The translations under genes and the position numbers were made by a program. Below, in pieces: positions 6,184-15,051 of a stretch of DNA of 37,190 nt. Under the pieces are notes generated by a model that was not told the DNA's origin, did no database searches, and saw only the letters and a list, made by a program, of their open reading frames with translations. Positions within the stretch are counted from its first letter, which is position 1. Every line of letters starts with the position of its first letter. This DNA is from Bacteroidales bacterium. GTDB taxonomy: Bacteria > Bacteroidota > Bacteroidia > Bacteroidales > UBA932. The stretch is from contig JAKSJG010000013.1 in assembly GCA_024398365.1 (NCBI GenBank), positions 1 to 37,190 of the forward strand, written 5' to 3'.

Positions 6184-9100
6184 TTAATCTACAATTATTG
6201 TTGCCTTGAATGTGAAATTGTCCGTATTGAAGATGTCAGGCCAGTCATTCTGGTCGAAATCAATCCTGTCCCCGCGCATGGCGGAGAAGGTGAAGGACCT
6301 GGTGCCGAGCAGATGCTCCTGTCCGTCGCTGTTCATCGTGGCGTACAGCGCCACTTCGATGCTTACCTCGGTGTCGTAATGGGTTCCGCCGTGAATGGTG
6401 CACCACTGCGACTGCTCGCCGTTGTTATATGTGTTGTCACCCGGCTGATATACCGCCGCTGAGATATAACCGTCCTTCCAAAGCGTGGTGCGGCCTTCCT
6501 CGTCCAGCAGGAAACTGCGGATCTCCAGTCGGATGGACCTTACGTCGCCCGCCCTGCTGCCCACATTGAGCAGCACGTAATTGCTCTCGAAACCCTTGTA
6601 CGAAGCGCATATCATCGTCTGGAGAGGCGCTGTGCCGGTATTGCATCCCACGGCGAGGCCGGAATTCACGCTGGCGGCCGCCGGCACGGTGGATATCCAC
6701 TGCGAGGATGCGGTCACGTCGAAAGGTTCCCCTATGTACCGCGTGTTGACCAGCATCTGTGCCGTGGCGCTGAACTGTACCGAGCCGTTCCAGCTGATGC
6801 TCTGGTCGGTGTCCGGCCTGATGCGCACTATGTAAGTCGTGTCGTAGCTTCCCGTGTTGATGACTCTTATCCTTGCCGTGTCAGAAACCGAGCGCCAGCT
6901 GGCCTTTATCCCGGCTGTTCCCGGCCCGTAGGCCACGACCTTTCCGTATCCTGCCGACGCCGCCACTTCCGGGGCGCTGGAGGACCATTCCGCGTAGCTG
7001 TTGGGTATGCTGACTCCGCTCCGGCCGGAGAGCCAGTCCGTGGTCAGCCTAAGCAGCGTGTCGGCCTTGTCCGCATCTGCGTTGAGGTCAAGCGTGACAT
7101 CGTGCGGCACGATGTTGAGCTTCAGCAGCGAATCCCGCCTGTGTCTCAGACTCACGGTACGGACCGCTGCTCCGTCGGCGGACAGCGTCAGGGTGGCCGT
7201 GCGGTCATTGTTGTAGTTGGCGTTCTCCATCACAGGATAGACCGATATGCTGCCTGGGCCTGTGCCGGACGAACGCGATATCTCAAAATAATTGTGGTCC
7301 GTGCCGCTCAGGGCCGCTGTCCATCTGAGCGTCGGGCTGGCTGTGATATTGACGCTTTTCGCGCATCCCGCCTCCTTCTCGTTGGCGAGCCAGACCAGGG
7401 ACTGCCTGTCCGTATAGAAGACAGGTGCGGACACGTATATGTCTGCCTTCGCACGGTAGCTAATGCCGTTGCCGGCTGTATATGTGGCGTTGAGGGTCAC
7501 AGCTCCGGAACTAGCCTTTAGACCGGTAAGGAGCGTGTTTGTCCCATGGACGCTGCCCAGACTGACGCAGTCCGGATCGGAAATGCTCCAGTCGCAGACC
7601 ACTGCGGTCCGTGAATCCTCGGCCCCGTTCACGTAGTGTACCAGGTATGCCGTGTCCCTGCGGCTTTCCCCGACATACAATGACTGGCTGGCGGAAGGGG
7701 CTATGACAAGCTGCAGGTATTCCGCCACATCTGCGGAATTGCTGACTCTGATCTCCCTGCTGTCGCTCAATCTGCCCGTGCCGCTTCCGGCATAAACTGC
7801 TGTCAGCACCGATTGGCCCTCGGCAATGCCAAGACCTCTGTCTGTGAGCACGTTCCTGTTCTGTGAGCTGTAGCTCAAGGCCTCCGGCAGCGCGGCGAAT
7901 GCCCTGCCGCTCTCATTGGTCAGACTGACGGAAGGGGAGCATGATGCGCCGACTCCGATGGGGGAGATGGCGTTGAGCGCAAGACTCAGCACGTGTACCG
8001 CCATGTCCCGCGAGCCTTCGACAGTAGTGCCGCCCATGGTAACCTCCGCTGAAAGGCCTGCGGAGCCCGGGCCGTGCGCCTGCAGGTACCAGAGCGTCGG
8101 GTTGGTGGGGGACAGGGCGGAAGTGATTATGCTTCCGTCGGAGGAGGACAGCACCAGCCCCCTTTCATAGACGGTGTCCCTTCCGGCCGCCCCGTTGCTC
8201 AGCGTGCTCTTGAGTATTCCTCCGTAATCAAATATGAAGTTGAGGCAGGAGCTGGCATCGGAACGCTCAGAGGCCGTCGCGCTGTGAAGTGTGACTGTGG
8301 ATCCTGTTCCGGCATCCAGCACCCTGCCGTCGAAGTTGGAATACGGCTCGAAAGGCAGTACGATCTCTATACGGTCCAAAGGGTGATATACTATGGCCAC
8401 GGTGTCGCTGTGCATTTTGTCCAAGGTGCTCAGGCATACCGGATAAATGCAGGCAGAACTGCCTTCGGGCAGGTATTTTTCTGATCGTATCACCAGTTGC
8501 CCGTCCTTCGCTTCTATGCTGAACGGCACTCCGGACGGATTGGCGCACAGCACTTCCGCCGTATGGTTCAGGCCTGCCGGAGACAGTGCCATCAGCAGGG
8601 TGTCCTCCCTGCCCGGGTACGGGAATATGTGCAGCGTATCCTGTGAAATGCTTATCTCTCTGCTGTCCTCCACTTCCCCTGGAGTGATCTTCCAGCTGTC
8701 CTTAAGCGTGGCGTTGGCATCCGACAGCACGAGGGTCACCGTCTGTACGGTGTTGCGCCTGATGTCGCAGTTGCTGACTATGTCCTCTCCCAGGAAGAAT
8801 CTGTATTTGAGGTCCCTTATGAGGATGCCCTCGCTGCGGTAGTCACCGCTGATCTCCACATAGGATGCGAGAGCGCCCTTGCCGTCGCTCATCTTCTCCG
8901 GGACCTTCGACCACGGGTCGCTGTTGCCCGGGATGGCGTTGCCCTGCATGTTCTCCATAAGGTAATAGGCCACGCGGCCGCCTTCGTTGAGGGTGATGAT
9001 ATCCTGGGCTGATGCGGAGTCGCCGTCTTCCGTGTCTTCCGGCCTTGAGGCGGCATTTGCGGCGCACAGCGGCCTTGTGACGGCCGGCGACTGACGTATG

Positions 9101-9669
9101 TTCAGGCTTTTGATATCGAAGCTGCCCTCCAGGGCGCTGCAGTCCACCATGAAATTGATACGGGCGAGCATTCTTACGAGGGATATGCCATATACTCCGT
9201 CACTCTCGATCAATACGGGTCCTGACGGTACGTAAGCGAAGGGCATTCCTTCAATTGCCTTCAGCCGGTCCTTGTCCCAGCTGAATCTTTCAGCCTTGTC
9301 AACCGTTCCGAAGGTTCCGAAGATGTCATCGGGCATCTCCACCCCGGACAGGGCGAAAATGTAGTACCGGCAGCCCGAGACAAGCCCGCTGATATCCATG
9401 GTCTCGCCGTCGGAAACCGTCCCGGCGCTGTATTTCCATCCCACGAGGGATCTGTTTTCATCGTAAAACAGTACCAGCAGTTTCTCCACGCTGTCCTCGT
9501 CTTCAAGGGCGAATGATGTTCGCGTGACACATTCGGCTTCACTTATGGAGATCCGCAGCCTTGCGATGCCGGCGTCAGTGCCGGACTCCTGCCCCCTGCA
9601 TCCGTATATGATGGCGGTGCTCGCAGCTGCCAGGACCAGGAACTTGAGAATAGTTGAAAAGCTCTTCAT
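6184..9669 (-). CDS. Very large fimbrial tip/adhesin lipoprotein with BACON and Ig-like repeats
   Basis: The start is taken at 9669 (an ATG nine bases upstream is possible), giving 1161 residues and a lipoprotein signal (IIYGC). Residues of about 35-330 look like the fimbrillin/tip N-terminal region: 'ECVTRTSF' with an Arg that could be the maturation cleavage site, then 'EKLLVLFYDENRSLVG'. The middle and C-terminal parts hold several bacterial Ig-like (Big2-type) segments. A BACON-like domain lies at roughly residues 745-850 ('LVWLANEKEAG', 'ISRSSGTGPGSISVYP', 'NNDRTATLTLSADG'). BACON domains often bind mucin or carbohydrate. Its position after the FimB/Mfa2-type gene fits the adhesive tip of a type V pilus (DUF4906-like proteins occupy this place in related clusters). 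It has no VWA domain that I can see, unlike Mfa5. Confidence 0.78.
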   Translation of the reverse strand: MKSFSTILKFLVLAAASTAIIYGCRGQESGTDAGIARLRISISEAECVTRTSFALEDEDSVEKLLVLFYDENRSLVGWKYSAGTVSDGETMDISGLVSGCRYYIFALSGVEMPDDIFGTFGTVDKAERFSWDKDRLKAIEGMPFAYVPSGPVLIESDGVYGISLVRMLARINFMVDCSALEGSFDIKSLNIRQSPAVTRPLCAANAASRPEDTEDGDSASAQDIITLNEGGRVAYYLMENMQGNAIPGNSDPWSKVPEKMSDGKGALASYVEISGDYRSEGILIRDLKYRFFLGEDIVSNCDIRRNTVQTVTLVLSDANATLKDSWKITPGEVEDSREISISQDTLHIFPYPGREDTLLMALSPAGLNHTAEVLCANPSGVPFSIEAKDGQLVIRSEKYLPEGSSACIYPVCLSTLDKMHSDTVAIVYHPLDRIEIVLPFEPYSNFDGRVLDAGTGSTVTLHSATASERSDASSCLNFIFDYGGILKSTLSNGAAGRDTVYERGLVLSSSDGSIITSALSPTNPTLWYLQAHGPGSAGLSAEVTMGGTTVEGSRDMAVHVLSLALNAISPIGVGASCSPSVSLTNESGRAFAALPEALSYSSQNRNVLTDRGLGIAEGQSVLTAVYAGSGTGRLSDSREIRVSNSADVAEYLQLVIAPSASQSLYVGESRRDTAYLVHYVNGAEDSRTAVVCDWSISDPDCVSLGSVHGTNTLLTGLKASSGAVTLNATYTAGNGISYRAKADIYVSAPVFYTDRQSLVWLANEKEAGCAKSVNITASPTLRWTAALSGTDHNYFEISRSSGTGPGSISVYPVMENANYNNDRTATLTLSADGAAVRTVSLRHRRDSLLKLNIVPHDVTLDLNADADKADTLLRLTTDWLSGRSGVSIPNSYAEWSSSAPEVAASAGYGKVVAYGPGTAGIKASWRSVSDTARIRVINTGSYDTTYIVRIRPDTDQSISWNGSVQFSATAQMLVNTRYIGEPFDVTASSQWISTVPAAASVNSGLAVGCNTGTAPLQTMICASYKGFESNYVLLNVGSRAGDVRSIRLEIRSFLLDEEGRTTLWKDGYISAAVYQPGDNTYNNGEQSQWCTIHGGTHYDTEVSIEVALYATMNSDGQEHLLGTRSFTFSAMRGDRIDFDQNDWPDIFNTDNFTFKATIIVD

Positions 9670-9679
9670 ATGGATCATT

Positions 9680-10468
9680 TTAGAATATTACAAAATAGGT
9701 GGGGGCATCCAGCCAGCCTGCTATGGAGAGGGACGCCGTCCCGCTGTGGAAGTCCAGTATCAGCACTATGTCGGCCAGGTTCTCTGCGGAGAAGTCGTAG
9801 CCGATCTCCTTGAGCCATTCCCCGAGGTCTATGTCGGTGATATGATGTCCGCTGGCGGCATCGCTGAAAGAGAGCAGAAGCTCTCCTCCCGCCTGCCTCA
9901 GGATGTTGAATCCGGCTGAGCTTCCGCTGAAGGTCCCGCTGCAGGAATACTGCTGCGGCAGACCTTCGAGCGACTTCCTGTCTATGGACGCCGATGCTGC
10001 CTTGAGGGTGATGCTGAGGCTGTCGTAAGGGGAGGAGAGAACCTTTATGCCTATGGCCGCGAATTGCTTGAATGGTTCAATCACCGCTTCCGCAGTCTCT
10101 CCGGAAGCATCCAGGGGCAGGGACTTGCCCAGCAGCGTATCCGCCTGCCTGTCGGGGCCCACCGAGATCTCACCCATGAGGGCGGACACGGTGTAACGGC
10201 CGCGCGGCAGCTCCACTTCATAGTATGAGGCGCAGCTGTCCAGGCCGTAGCTGTGGCTGTATGCCGCCGGGCCGTCCGGGCCGTAGATGACCACATCCAT
10301 GGCCTTCCCGGGTCCGGGATGTTCCTGCTGCAGAACCTTTGAAAAATCCAGACCGACCCAGCACGGACACGCTGTTCGTTGTTCCACGACGGAACATGCG
10401 ATAGTGAGAAAGATGATAAACGTGAGGCTATGAATTAGTGTGACGATTGTGTGCGTTCGCTTGCTCAT
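9680..10468 (-). CDS. FimB/Mfa2-family fimbrial anchor lipoprotein
   Basis: A 262-residue protein with a hydrophobic signal ending in a lipobox-like FLTIAC (C25). Soon after come paired cysteines and 'CPCWVGLDFS', typical of the FimB/Mfa2 family start (Cys-Pro, then a strand of alternating hydrophobics). In type V pili this protein anchors the fibre to the outer membrane and limits its length. The remaining sequence is two beta-sandwich-like halves. It follows the second fimbrillin gene by 26 bases and its stop lies 10 bases before the tip gene's chosen ATG, the expected order fimbrillin, anchor, tip. The family call rests on the N-terminal motif, size, lipobox and synteny. Confidence 0.82.
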   Translation of the reverse strand: MSKRTHTIVTLIHSLTFIIFLTIACSVVEQRTACPCWVGLDFSKVLQQEHPGPGKAMDVVIYGPDGPAAYSHSYGLDSCASYYEVELPRGRYTVSALMGEISVGPDRQADTLLGKSLPLDASGETAEAVIEPFKQFAAIGIKVLSSPYDSLSITLKAASASIDRKSLEGLPQQYSCSGTFSGSSAGFNILRQAGGELLLSFSDAASGHHITDIDLGEWLKEIGYDFSAENLADIVLILDFHSGTASLSIAGWLDAPTYFVIF

Positions 10469-10494
10469 GTCGGGTCGGTTTGGATAGGTTATGA

Positions 10495-11553
10495 TCAGAA
10501 TGTTTCAGTGTATGAGGTGCCGTCGGCCCATTCCTGTACAGTGATTTCAGCCTTGATTGAGCCGTTGTCCACTGGTTTTACCGGGTCGTCGCTGCCGGCG
10601 CCGGTGATGGTCACCTTCACGTCGTAAGTGGTGTTCCTCGCAGGTGAATTGGTGAGCACTACCGGATAATAGTAGGTCTTGCCCTGGAATGAGGCTGCGA
10701 TGGTGAGCACGGTGCGCTGTGCTGCAAAGCTGGTGTGGAATCCGTCAGGCTTGGTGGTGGCTGAGTTCGGATATGCGTAGAAGCGCATGCCGGCAGAGTA
10801 GCTGCCGCCGTTTGTGATCGGGCTGTTGGCGCTGGCGAAAGTCAGTTCCGGAGCGGATGCTGTGTAAGTGCTGCCGTCTATGATATGGCTTGCGTTGCGG
10901 GTGCTCTCATCCTTGCGGCCTTCCTTGTTGAACCAGTTCGCCACTGTATTGCCTGCGCTCTTGTCCGCACCCAGGTTCTGGGTGTTGACCACGTTGCAGA
11001 GGAATACGTTCTTCACGGCCAGTTCGCCGTAGGCTGCTGCGAGTCCGTTGGTCACGCTGGAGAGGGTGACTCTCGACACGTACCTCGAGATGGTGATGCT
11101 CGGGGATGCAGTTTCACCTGAACTGACTGTCACGTCCTCCTTATGTCCTTCCATGACGAAGCCTTCATCAACGTCATTGTACTGCTCGAGAGGGATGTCG
11201 GTGGCCTTGAGAGCTGCAAGTGAGGTTATGTCGTCAAGCATAGGTCCGTTGGCTACGACATAGACGGAGTAGCTGCCGGTCATCACCTTCTCTACAGTGG
11301 CGCTCTGTGCGGTGATCTCGGCGCTGGAGAAGCTGTGATACTTGTAGAGGCTGCCCTCGCTGTCGAAAATGAGCATCTGCACGCTGTTCAGGTCGGCCTC
11401 GTGTCCGACGGCTTCGGCTCTGGTGGCAGAAGGTACATTGAAATTGATTTGCATTGAGCCTTCTCCGACTGCGGGAGTGATGGCTGAATTGTCGCAGGAA
11501 GCTGCAAGAGTCATAGCAGCGGCTGCGAGGGAGATAAATGTGATTTTTTTCAT
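10495..11553 (-). CDS. Fimbrillin (FimA/Mfa1-type pilin), second of two
   Basis: A 352-residue lipoprotein precursor (lipobox LAASC, C20). 'SATRAEAV' follows, and R45 is a plausible site for the trypsin-like protease that removes the N-terminal strand so that subunits polymerise by strand exchange. 'VQMLIFDSEGSLYKY' and the following 'SYSVYVVANGP' are typical FimA/Mfa1 N-domain strands. 'SRYVSRVTLSSV' begins the second domain. The C-terminus 'IKAEITVQEWADG' with a final TETF is the family's last strand. This is the longer of two tandem fimbrillins and is the likelier main shaft subunit, judged from position before the anchor gene. Spacing to the first fimbrillin is 30 bases. Confidence 0.87.
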   Translation of the reverse strand: MKKITFISLAAAAMTLAASCDNSAITPAVGEGSMQINFNVPSATRAEAVGHEADLNSVQMLIFDSEGSLYKYHSFSSAEITAQSATVEKVMTGSYSVYVVANGPMLDDITSLAALKATDIPLEQYNDVDEGFVMEGHKEDVTVSSGETASPSITISRYVSRVTLSSVTNGLAAAYGELAVKNVFLCNVVNTQNLGADKSAGNTVANWFNKEGRKDESTRNASHIIDGSTYTASAPELTFASANSPITNGGSYSAGMRFYAYPNSATTKPDGFHTSFAAQRTVLTIAASFQGKTYYYPVVLTNSPARNTTYDVKVTITGAGSDDPVKPVDNGSIKAEITVQEWADGTSYTETF

Positions 11554-11583
11554 AATGATATTGTTTGGTTGGTTGAAAGTGTG

Positions 11584-12528
11584 TCAGAGATTTTCTGTTA
11601 TGCCGGGGCCCTCGTCCCATTGGCCCGCCTTGATCTCCACCTTGATGTATCCCGGGGAGACGGGGATGTCAGGGTCTGTGGATCCCGGGTGGTAGATTGA
11701 CAGGGTGATGTCGTAGCTGGTGTTCCTCTCGATATGTGGGATGCTGATGGGGTAGTAGTAGTCCTCGCCCTGAATCTTGACGGATAGGACGGCCCTGGTA
11801 TCAGTTGCCGTGGTGTTGGGGTAGCAGTACATCCTGGTGTCCAGGGCATAGGAGGTGTTGATGCCGATGGTGCGTTTCAGCTTCTCGCCGAGAATGGCAG
11901 GCATTCGGCCTATATCCGCACTGCCTCCGGCATTGAGCCAGGTCATGACAGGCTCTTCCGCGGATATTTTCTGGTTGCCGGCAGCGTTGGAAAGCATCAC
12001 GCCGGTCAGGGTAAGGCTGCCGTATTGCGCGGGAAGTCTGCTGGTAACGCTGGCGAACCTCACCCTGGAAACATATCGTGTGAGCTTCATCCCGAGGGAG
12101 GAGACGCTGTCCACGGCCACCCTGCACTGCTTCCGGCTTGACATCACGAATCCGTCCGCGCTGCTGTTCCACCGAGTCAGCTCTATTTCGGTGTCCAGCA
12201 CCTGGGAGAGGCTGATGCAGTCCTGGAAAGACGGTCCGTTGGCGACCGCCAGCACGGTCTTGTCGCCCGGTTTGGCCGGGATGTCGCAGCTTGCCCTGTC
12301 GCCCAGTTCGCGGCAAGATTCTATCTTGCCGTCGCTGTCGGCCACGATGACCTGGAGGCTGTGTATAGCAGTCTCATAGGCTTCGGCCGAGGTGTTGCTG
12401 CGCGTGCCGGCGCAATCCTCCATGCTGAAATGAATGGTTCCGTAGCCGGGCGAGTCCATGTCCCCGGCGGCGCATGCCTGCAGGATGGCTGCGGCAAGCA
12501 GCAGGGCGAATGTGTCAATCCTCTTCAT
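11584..12528 (-). CDS. Fimbrillin (FimA/Mfa1-type pilin), first of two
   Basis: A 314-residue lipoprotein precursor (lipobox LQAC, C19). The maturation site is probably in 'AGTRSNTS' (R43). 'IHSLQVIVADSDGKI' and 'TVLAVANGP' match the FimA N-domain; 'TRYVSRVRFASV' aligns with 'SRYVSRVTLSSV' of the next gene. The C-terminal strand is 'IKVEIKAGQWDEG'. It is clearly a paralogue of the downstream fimbrillin but diverged in loops. Its ATG overlaps the end of the preceding gene by 14 bases, with GGAGG inside that gene serving as ribosome binding site. It could be a minor or alternative shaft subunit. Confidence 0.85.
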   Translation of the reverse strand: MKRIDTFALLLAAAILQACAAGDMDSPGYGTIHFSMEDCAGTRSNTSAEAYETAIHSLQVIVADSDGKIESCRELGDRASCDIPAKPGDKTVLAVANGPSFQDCISLSQVLDTEIELTRWNSSADGFVMSSRKQCRVAVDSVSSLGMKLTRYVSRVRFASVTSRLPAQYGSLTLTGVMLSNAAGNQKISAEEPVMTWLNAGGSADIGRMPAILGEKLKRTIGINTSYALDTRMYCYPNTTATDTRAVLSVKIQGEDYYYPISIPHIERNTSYDITLSIYHPGSTDPDIPVSPGYIKVEIKAGQWDEGPGITENL

Positions 12529-13105
12529 CGTGCCTCCTCAGATCAAATGTATATACCAGTGATACGACCGCGCCGTCATAGCGCAGGAAACCCCTGCAGC
12601 CCTCGTCGGTCAGACAGCGCCCGCAGCGGGGGCGGGCATAGGTCCTGTAGTCCTTTAGTCCTCCCCAGAACAGCAGACCTGTGTCGAGCCTGAGATTGTC
12701 CTTTATCCTGAATGAATACCCGCCTCCGAAGGAAAGACCGAGTGCGTCGCCCTCTTCGGTCCTGCTTCGGCCGAAAAGCCCGCCGCGGTTGTATTCCTCA
12801 TATTGCAGCCTGGCTGCCATCCATACACCGCCGCAACTGTCGGCCGGGCGTCTCTCCGGTCCTGCGTAGAATGTCCTTCTTCTGTCCTGGAAGGCGCGCG
12901 GGTCGCTGTCCTCCCCGAAGCTCCACGGGTTGTAGCGGAATCCTGCGCCCACCGCCCAGTGCTCGGACAGCCTGAAGCCCGCCTTGCCGCTGAAGGTGCC
13001 CAGCAGCGCGACGTCGGCGAAGTTCCCTTCAATTGAGATCCTCTGTGCGCGGGCCGCCGTGGCCGCACCCGCAAGCATGATGATAAATGTCAGAATGCGT
13101 TTCAT
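12515..13105 (-). CDS. Outer membrane beta-barrel protein opening the pilus operon (possibly DUF3575)
   Basis: A 196-residue protein with a cleavable signal peptide (ends ...AARAQ). The start at 13105 is used because the upstream in-frame ATG overlaps the -7 box at 13124-13131. The sequence is a run of alternating strands with aromatic ends ('HWAVGAGFRYNPWSF', 'LGLSFGGGYSFRI', 'LDTGLLFWGGL', and a final 'VVSLVYTFDL'), as in small outer-membrane barrels. DUF3575 proteins commonly sit at the head of Bacteroidales fimbrillin clusters, so that is the likely family, though the match is not strict. Four cysteines in the C-terminal half (CGRC and a later Cys among them) are unusual for a barrel loop. 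Confidence 0.7.
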   Translation of the reverse strand: MKRILTFIIMLAGAATAARAQRISIEGNFADVALLGTFSGKAGFRLSEHWAVGAGFRYNPWSFGEDSDPRAFQDRRRTFYAGPERRPADSCGGVWMAARLQYEEYNRGGLFGRSRTEEGDALGLSFGGGYSFRIKDNLRLDTGLLFWGGLKDYRTYARPRCGRCLTDEGCRGFLRYDGAVVSLVYTFDLRRHDEED

Positions 13106-13123
13106 AACTTTGGTTTTGCGGGG

Positions 13124-13131
13124 CAAAGATA
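13124..13131 (-). promoter_or_regulatory. -7 element of the pilus operon promoter
   Basis: TATCTTTG on the minus strand, 18 bases before the chosen start at 13105. No clear TTTG lies 19-21 bases upstream, so the promoter may need an activator or another sigma-factor contact. Confidence 0.6.
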
Positions 13132-13445
13132 TAGCCCCGGAACAGGGATTATTCCGCCCTGGAAAGCCGTTGGAGCGGCTTTTTGAAATGTCGTGAAAGC
13201 CGGTTCCTTTTCGTGGAAAACCGGTCCCGGCGCTATACTTTTCTTAAAAAACGGATGTGAAAAATGAATTTTCAGGATAACGGATATGAATATTTTCCGG
13301 CATTCCGGATTTAACTTTGTTATTCTCCGGATGTCAAATGGTATTAAACCTGAACGGAAATAGATTTTCGGAAACCGATCTTGAAACCGAATCCCGCGGG
13401 ATGATTCCGATTGAGCGCTTAAGCTCCACGGCGGCGGTTAAAAAT
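13132..13445. other. Intergenic region between divergent pilus operon and acpP
   Basis: No gene is seen in this stretch. It holds an AAAGCCG/CGGCTTT hairpin (13163-13182) followed by T's, a CCGGTTCC/GGAAAACCGG hairpin at about 13200-13228, repeated TCCGGAT and AACGGAT words (13250-13335), and the perfect 12-base palindrome ATCCCGCGGGAT (13391-13402). These could be operators for the pilus operon or for acpP. The assignment is not testable from sequence alone. Confidence 0.4.
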
Positions 13446-13476
13446 TTTGGCTTCTTGAGAATTTATCATATCTTTG
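13446..13476 (+). promoter_or_regulatory. Promoter of acpP-fabF
   Basis: TTTG (13446-13449), 19 bases, then TATCTTTG (13469-13476). This is a full match to the Bacteroidota promoter, 56 bases before acpP. Confidence 0.85.
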
Positions 13477-13532
13477 CGTTTCCTTGTGCAAGTTGCGCAA
13501 AAGTAGATTGAAGATTTTTTAAACTGTATATT

Positions 13533-13772
13533 ATGGAAGACATTACTTCAAAAGTTAAAGCAATCATCGTTGACAAGCTTGGCGTTGACGAGAGCGAAGT
13601 TCAGGAGTCAGCAAGTTTCACAAACGATCTCGGAGCTGATTCTCTTGATACTGTTGAGCTCATCATGGAGTTTGAGAAGGCTTTCGATATCACCATCCCT
13701 GATGATGCAGCAGAAAAGATTGCGACTGTAAAGGATGCAGTTGACTTTATTTCTGAAAACATTGCGAAGTAG
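13533..13772 (+). CDS. acpP: Acyl carrier protein
   Basis: A 79-residue acidic protein. It carries growing acyl chains on phosphopantetheine attached to S37 in the '[18 protein letters not shown]' motif. The whole sequence matches the ACP family in length and helix pattern. It is in the cytoplasm and works with FabF, encoded 27 bases downstream, in type II fatty acid synthesis. A strong promoter precedes it. The acpP-fabF pair is a very common arrangement, which supports the assignment. Confidence 0.97.
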   Translation: MEDITSKVKAIIVDKLGVDESEVQESASFTNDLGADSLDTVELIMEFEKAFDITIPDDAAEKIATVKDAVDFISENIAK

Positions 13773-13799
13773 TACTTTAGTGCTGCTAAAACCTGACAA

Positions 13800-15050
13800 A
13801 TGCCAATAAAAAGAGTTGTAGTCACCGGACTCGGGACCGTCAATCCTCTCGGAAATGACGTTCCTACATACTTCTCCAACCTCGACAAGGGGGTAAGCGG
13901 AGCAGCTATGACAGACCGGTTCGACGCAACTCTTTTTAAAACCAGATTCGCCTGCCACGTCAAGGATTTCAATCCTGAGGATTACGGCATTGACCGCAAG
14001 GAGGCGAGAAAGAACGACCGCTACACCCAGTATGCCGTGGTATCCGCCGACCAGGCGGTCCGGGACAGCGGTCTCAACCTTGAAGAGGAGGACCTCACCC
14101 GCATAGGAGTCTTTGTGGGCTCCGGCGTCGGAGGCATCGAAACTCTCGAGCAGGAAGCTTTCGGCTACAGGACTGACGCGGCTCCGCGTTTCAGCCCGTA
14201 TCTCATTCCGAAGATGATTCCGAACATCTGTTCGGGCACCATAGCCATCCATTATGGATTCCGCGGCCCGAACTATTCCATATCTTCAGCCTGTGCTTCA
14301 TCATCGCACTGCATAGGTGCGGCTTATGACATGATACGTCTCGGCCGTGCGGACGTGATGCTGGCAGGCGGAAGCGAAGCCCCTATCTGCGTATCGGGCG
14401 TAGGCGGCTTCAATGCGCTTCACGCACTCTCCACCAACAATGATGAATTCGCCACGGCTTCCCGTCCTTTCGACAATACCCGCGACGGCTTTGTGATAGG
14501 TGAGGGCTCCGGTGTGCTGGTGCTCGAGGAATATGAGCACGCAGTGCGCAGGGGAGCGAAGATTTACGCCGAGATTGCCGGTGCCGCATACTCCTGCGAC
14601 GCCCACCATATCACGGCACCTGACCCGGAAGGACGCGCTTCTTCCGAGGCTATGGAAGGCGCGTTGCGCGATGCCGGCCTGGTGCCTTCCGATGTAGATT
14701 ACATCAACACCCACGGCACTTCCACCAAGCTCGGTGATCTCGCTGAGCTCGGCGCCATCAAGAAGGTGTTCGGAGATGCGGCATACAAGCTGAGCATCGA
14801 CGCCACCAAGTCCATGACGGGCCATCTGCTCGGCGCCGCCGGCGCAATCGAGGCAATAGCCTGCATACACGCCATCCGCGATGGCATCATTCCTCCGACC
14901 ATCAATTTCCGTGAGGAGGATCCTGAGATTGACTATAATCTTGACCTGACACTTTCCGGTCCGAAGCACAGAAGTGTCCGAGTTGCCCTGAGCAACAACT
15001 TCGGCTTTGGCGGCCAGAATGCCTGTCTGGTCCTCAAATCCATAGAATAA
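13800..15050 (+). CDS. fabF: Beta-ketoacyl-ACP synthase II
   Basis: A 416-residue condensing enzyme that extends acyl-ACP with malonyl-ACP. The catalytic triad is visible: C165 in 'SSACASSSH', H305 in 'NTHGTSTKLGD' and H342 in 'GHLLGAAG'. The protein begins 'PIKRVVVTGLGTVNPLG', as FabF proteins do, and ends 'LSNNFGFGGQNACLVLK'. Length is normal for the family. It is transcribed with acpP. The dipeptidase gene follows after one base (TAA, A, ATG), so all three are likely on one message. Confidence 0.97.
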   Translation: MPIKRVVVTGLGTVNPLGNDVPTYFSNLDKGVSGAAMTDRFDATLFKTRFACHVKDFNPEDYGIDRKEARKNDRYTQYAVVSADQAVRDSGLNLEEEDLTRIGVFVGSGVGGIETLEQEAFGYRTDAAPRFSPYLIPKMIPNICSGTIAIHYGFRGPNYSISSACASSSHCIGAAYDMIRLGRADVMLAGGSEAPICVSGVGGFNALHALSTNNDEFATASRPFDNTRDGFVIGEGSGVLVLEEYEHAVRRGAKIYAEIAGAAYSCDAHHITAPDPEGRASSEAMEGALRDAGLVPSDVDYINTHGTSTKLGDLAELGAIKKVFGDAAYKLSIDATKSMTGHLLGAAGAIEAIACIHAIRDGIIPPTINFREEDPEIDYNLDLTLSGPKHRSVRVALSNNFGFGGQNACLVLKSIE

Positions 15051-15051
15051 A

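Noticed and set aside
8074..8484. Plus-strand frames antisense to the large tip gene
   Set aside because: They are shadows of a GC-rich gene: low complexity, no family, no promoter or SD.
13163..13184. Rho-independent terminator in the pilus-acpP intergenic region
   Set aside because: The hairpin and T's are present, but no plus-strand gene ends there, so I list it only as part of the regulatory region.
13312..13319. TAACTTTG as a second acpP promoter
   Set aside because: It matches the -7 motif, but no TTTG lies at the right distance and a full promoter lies closer to acpP.
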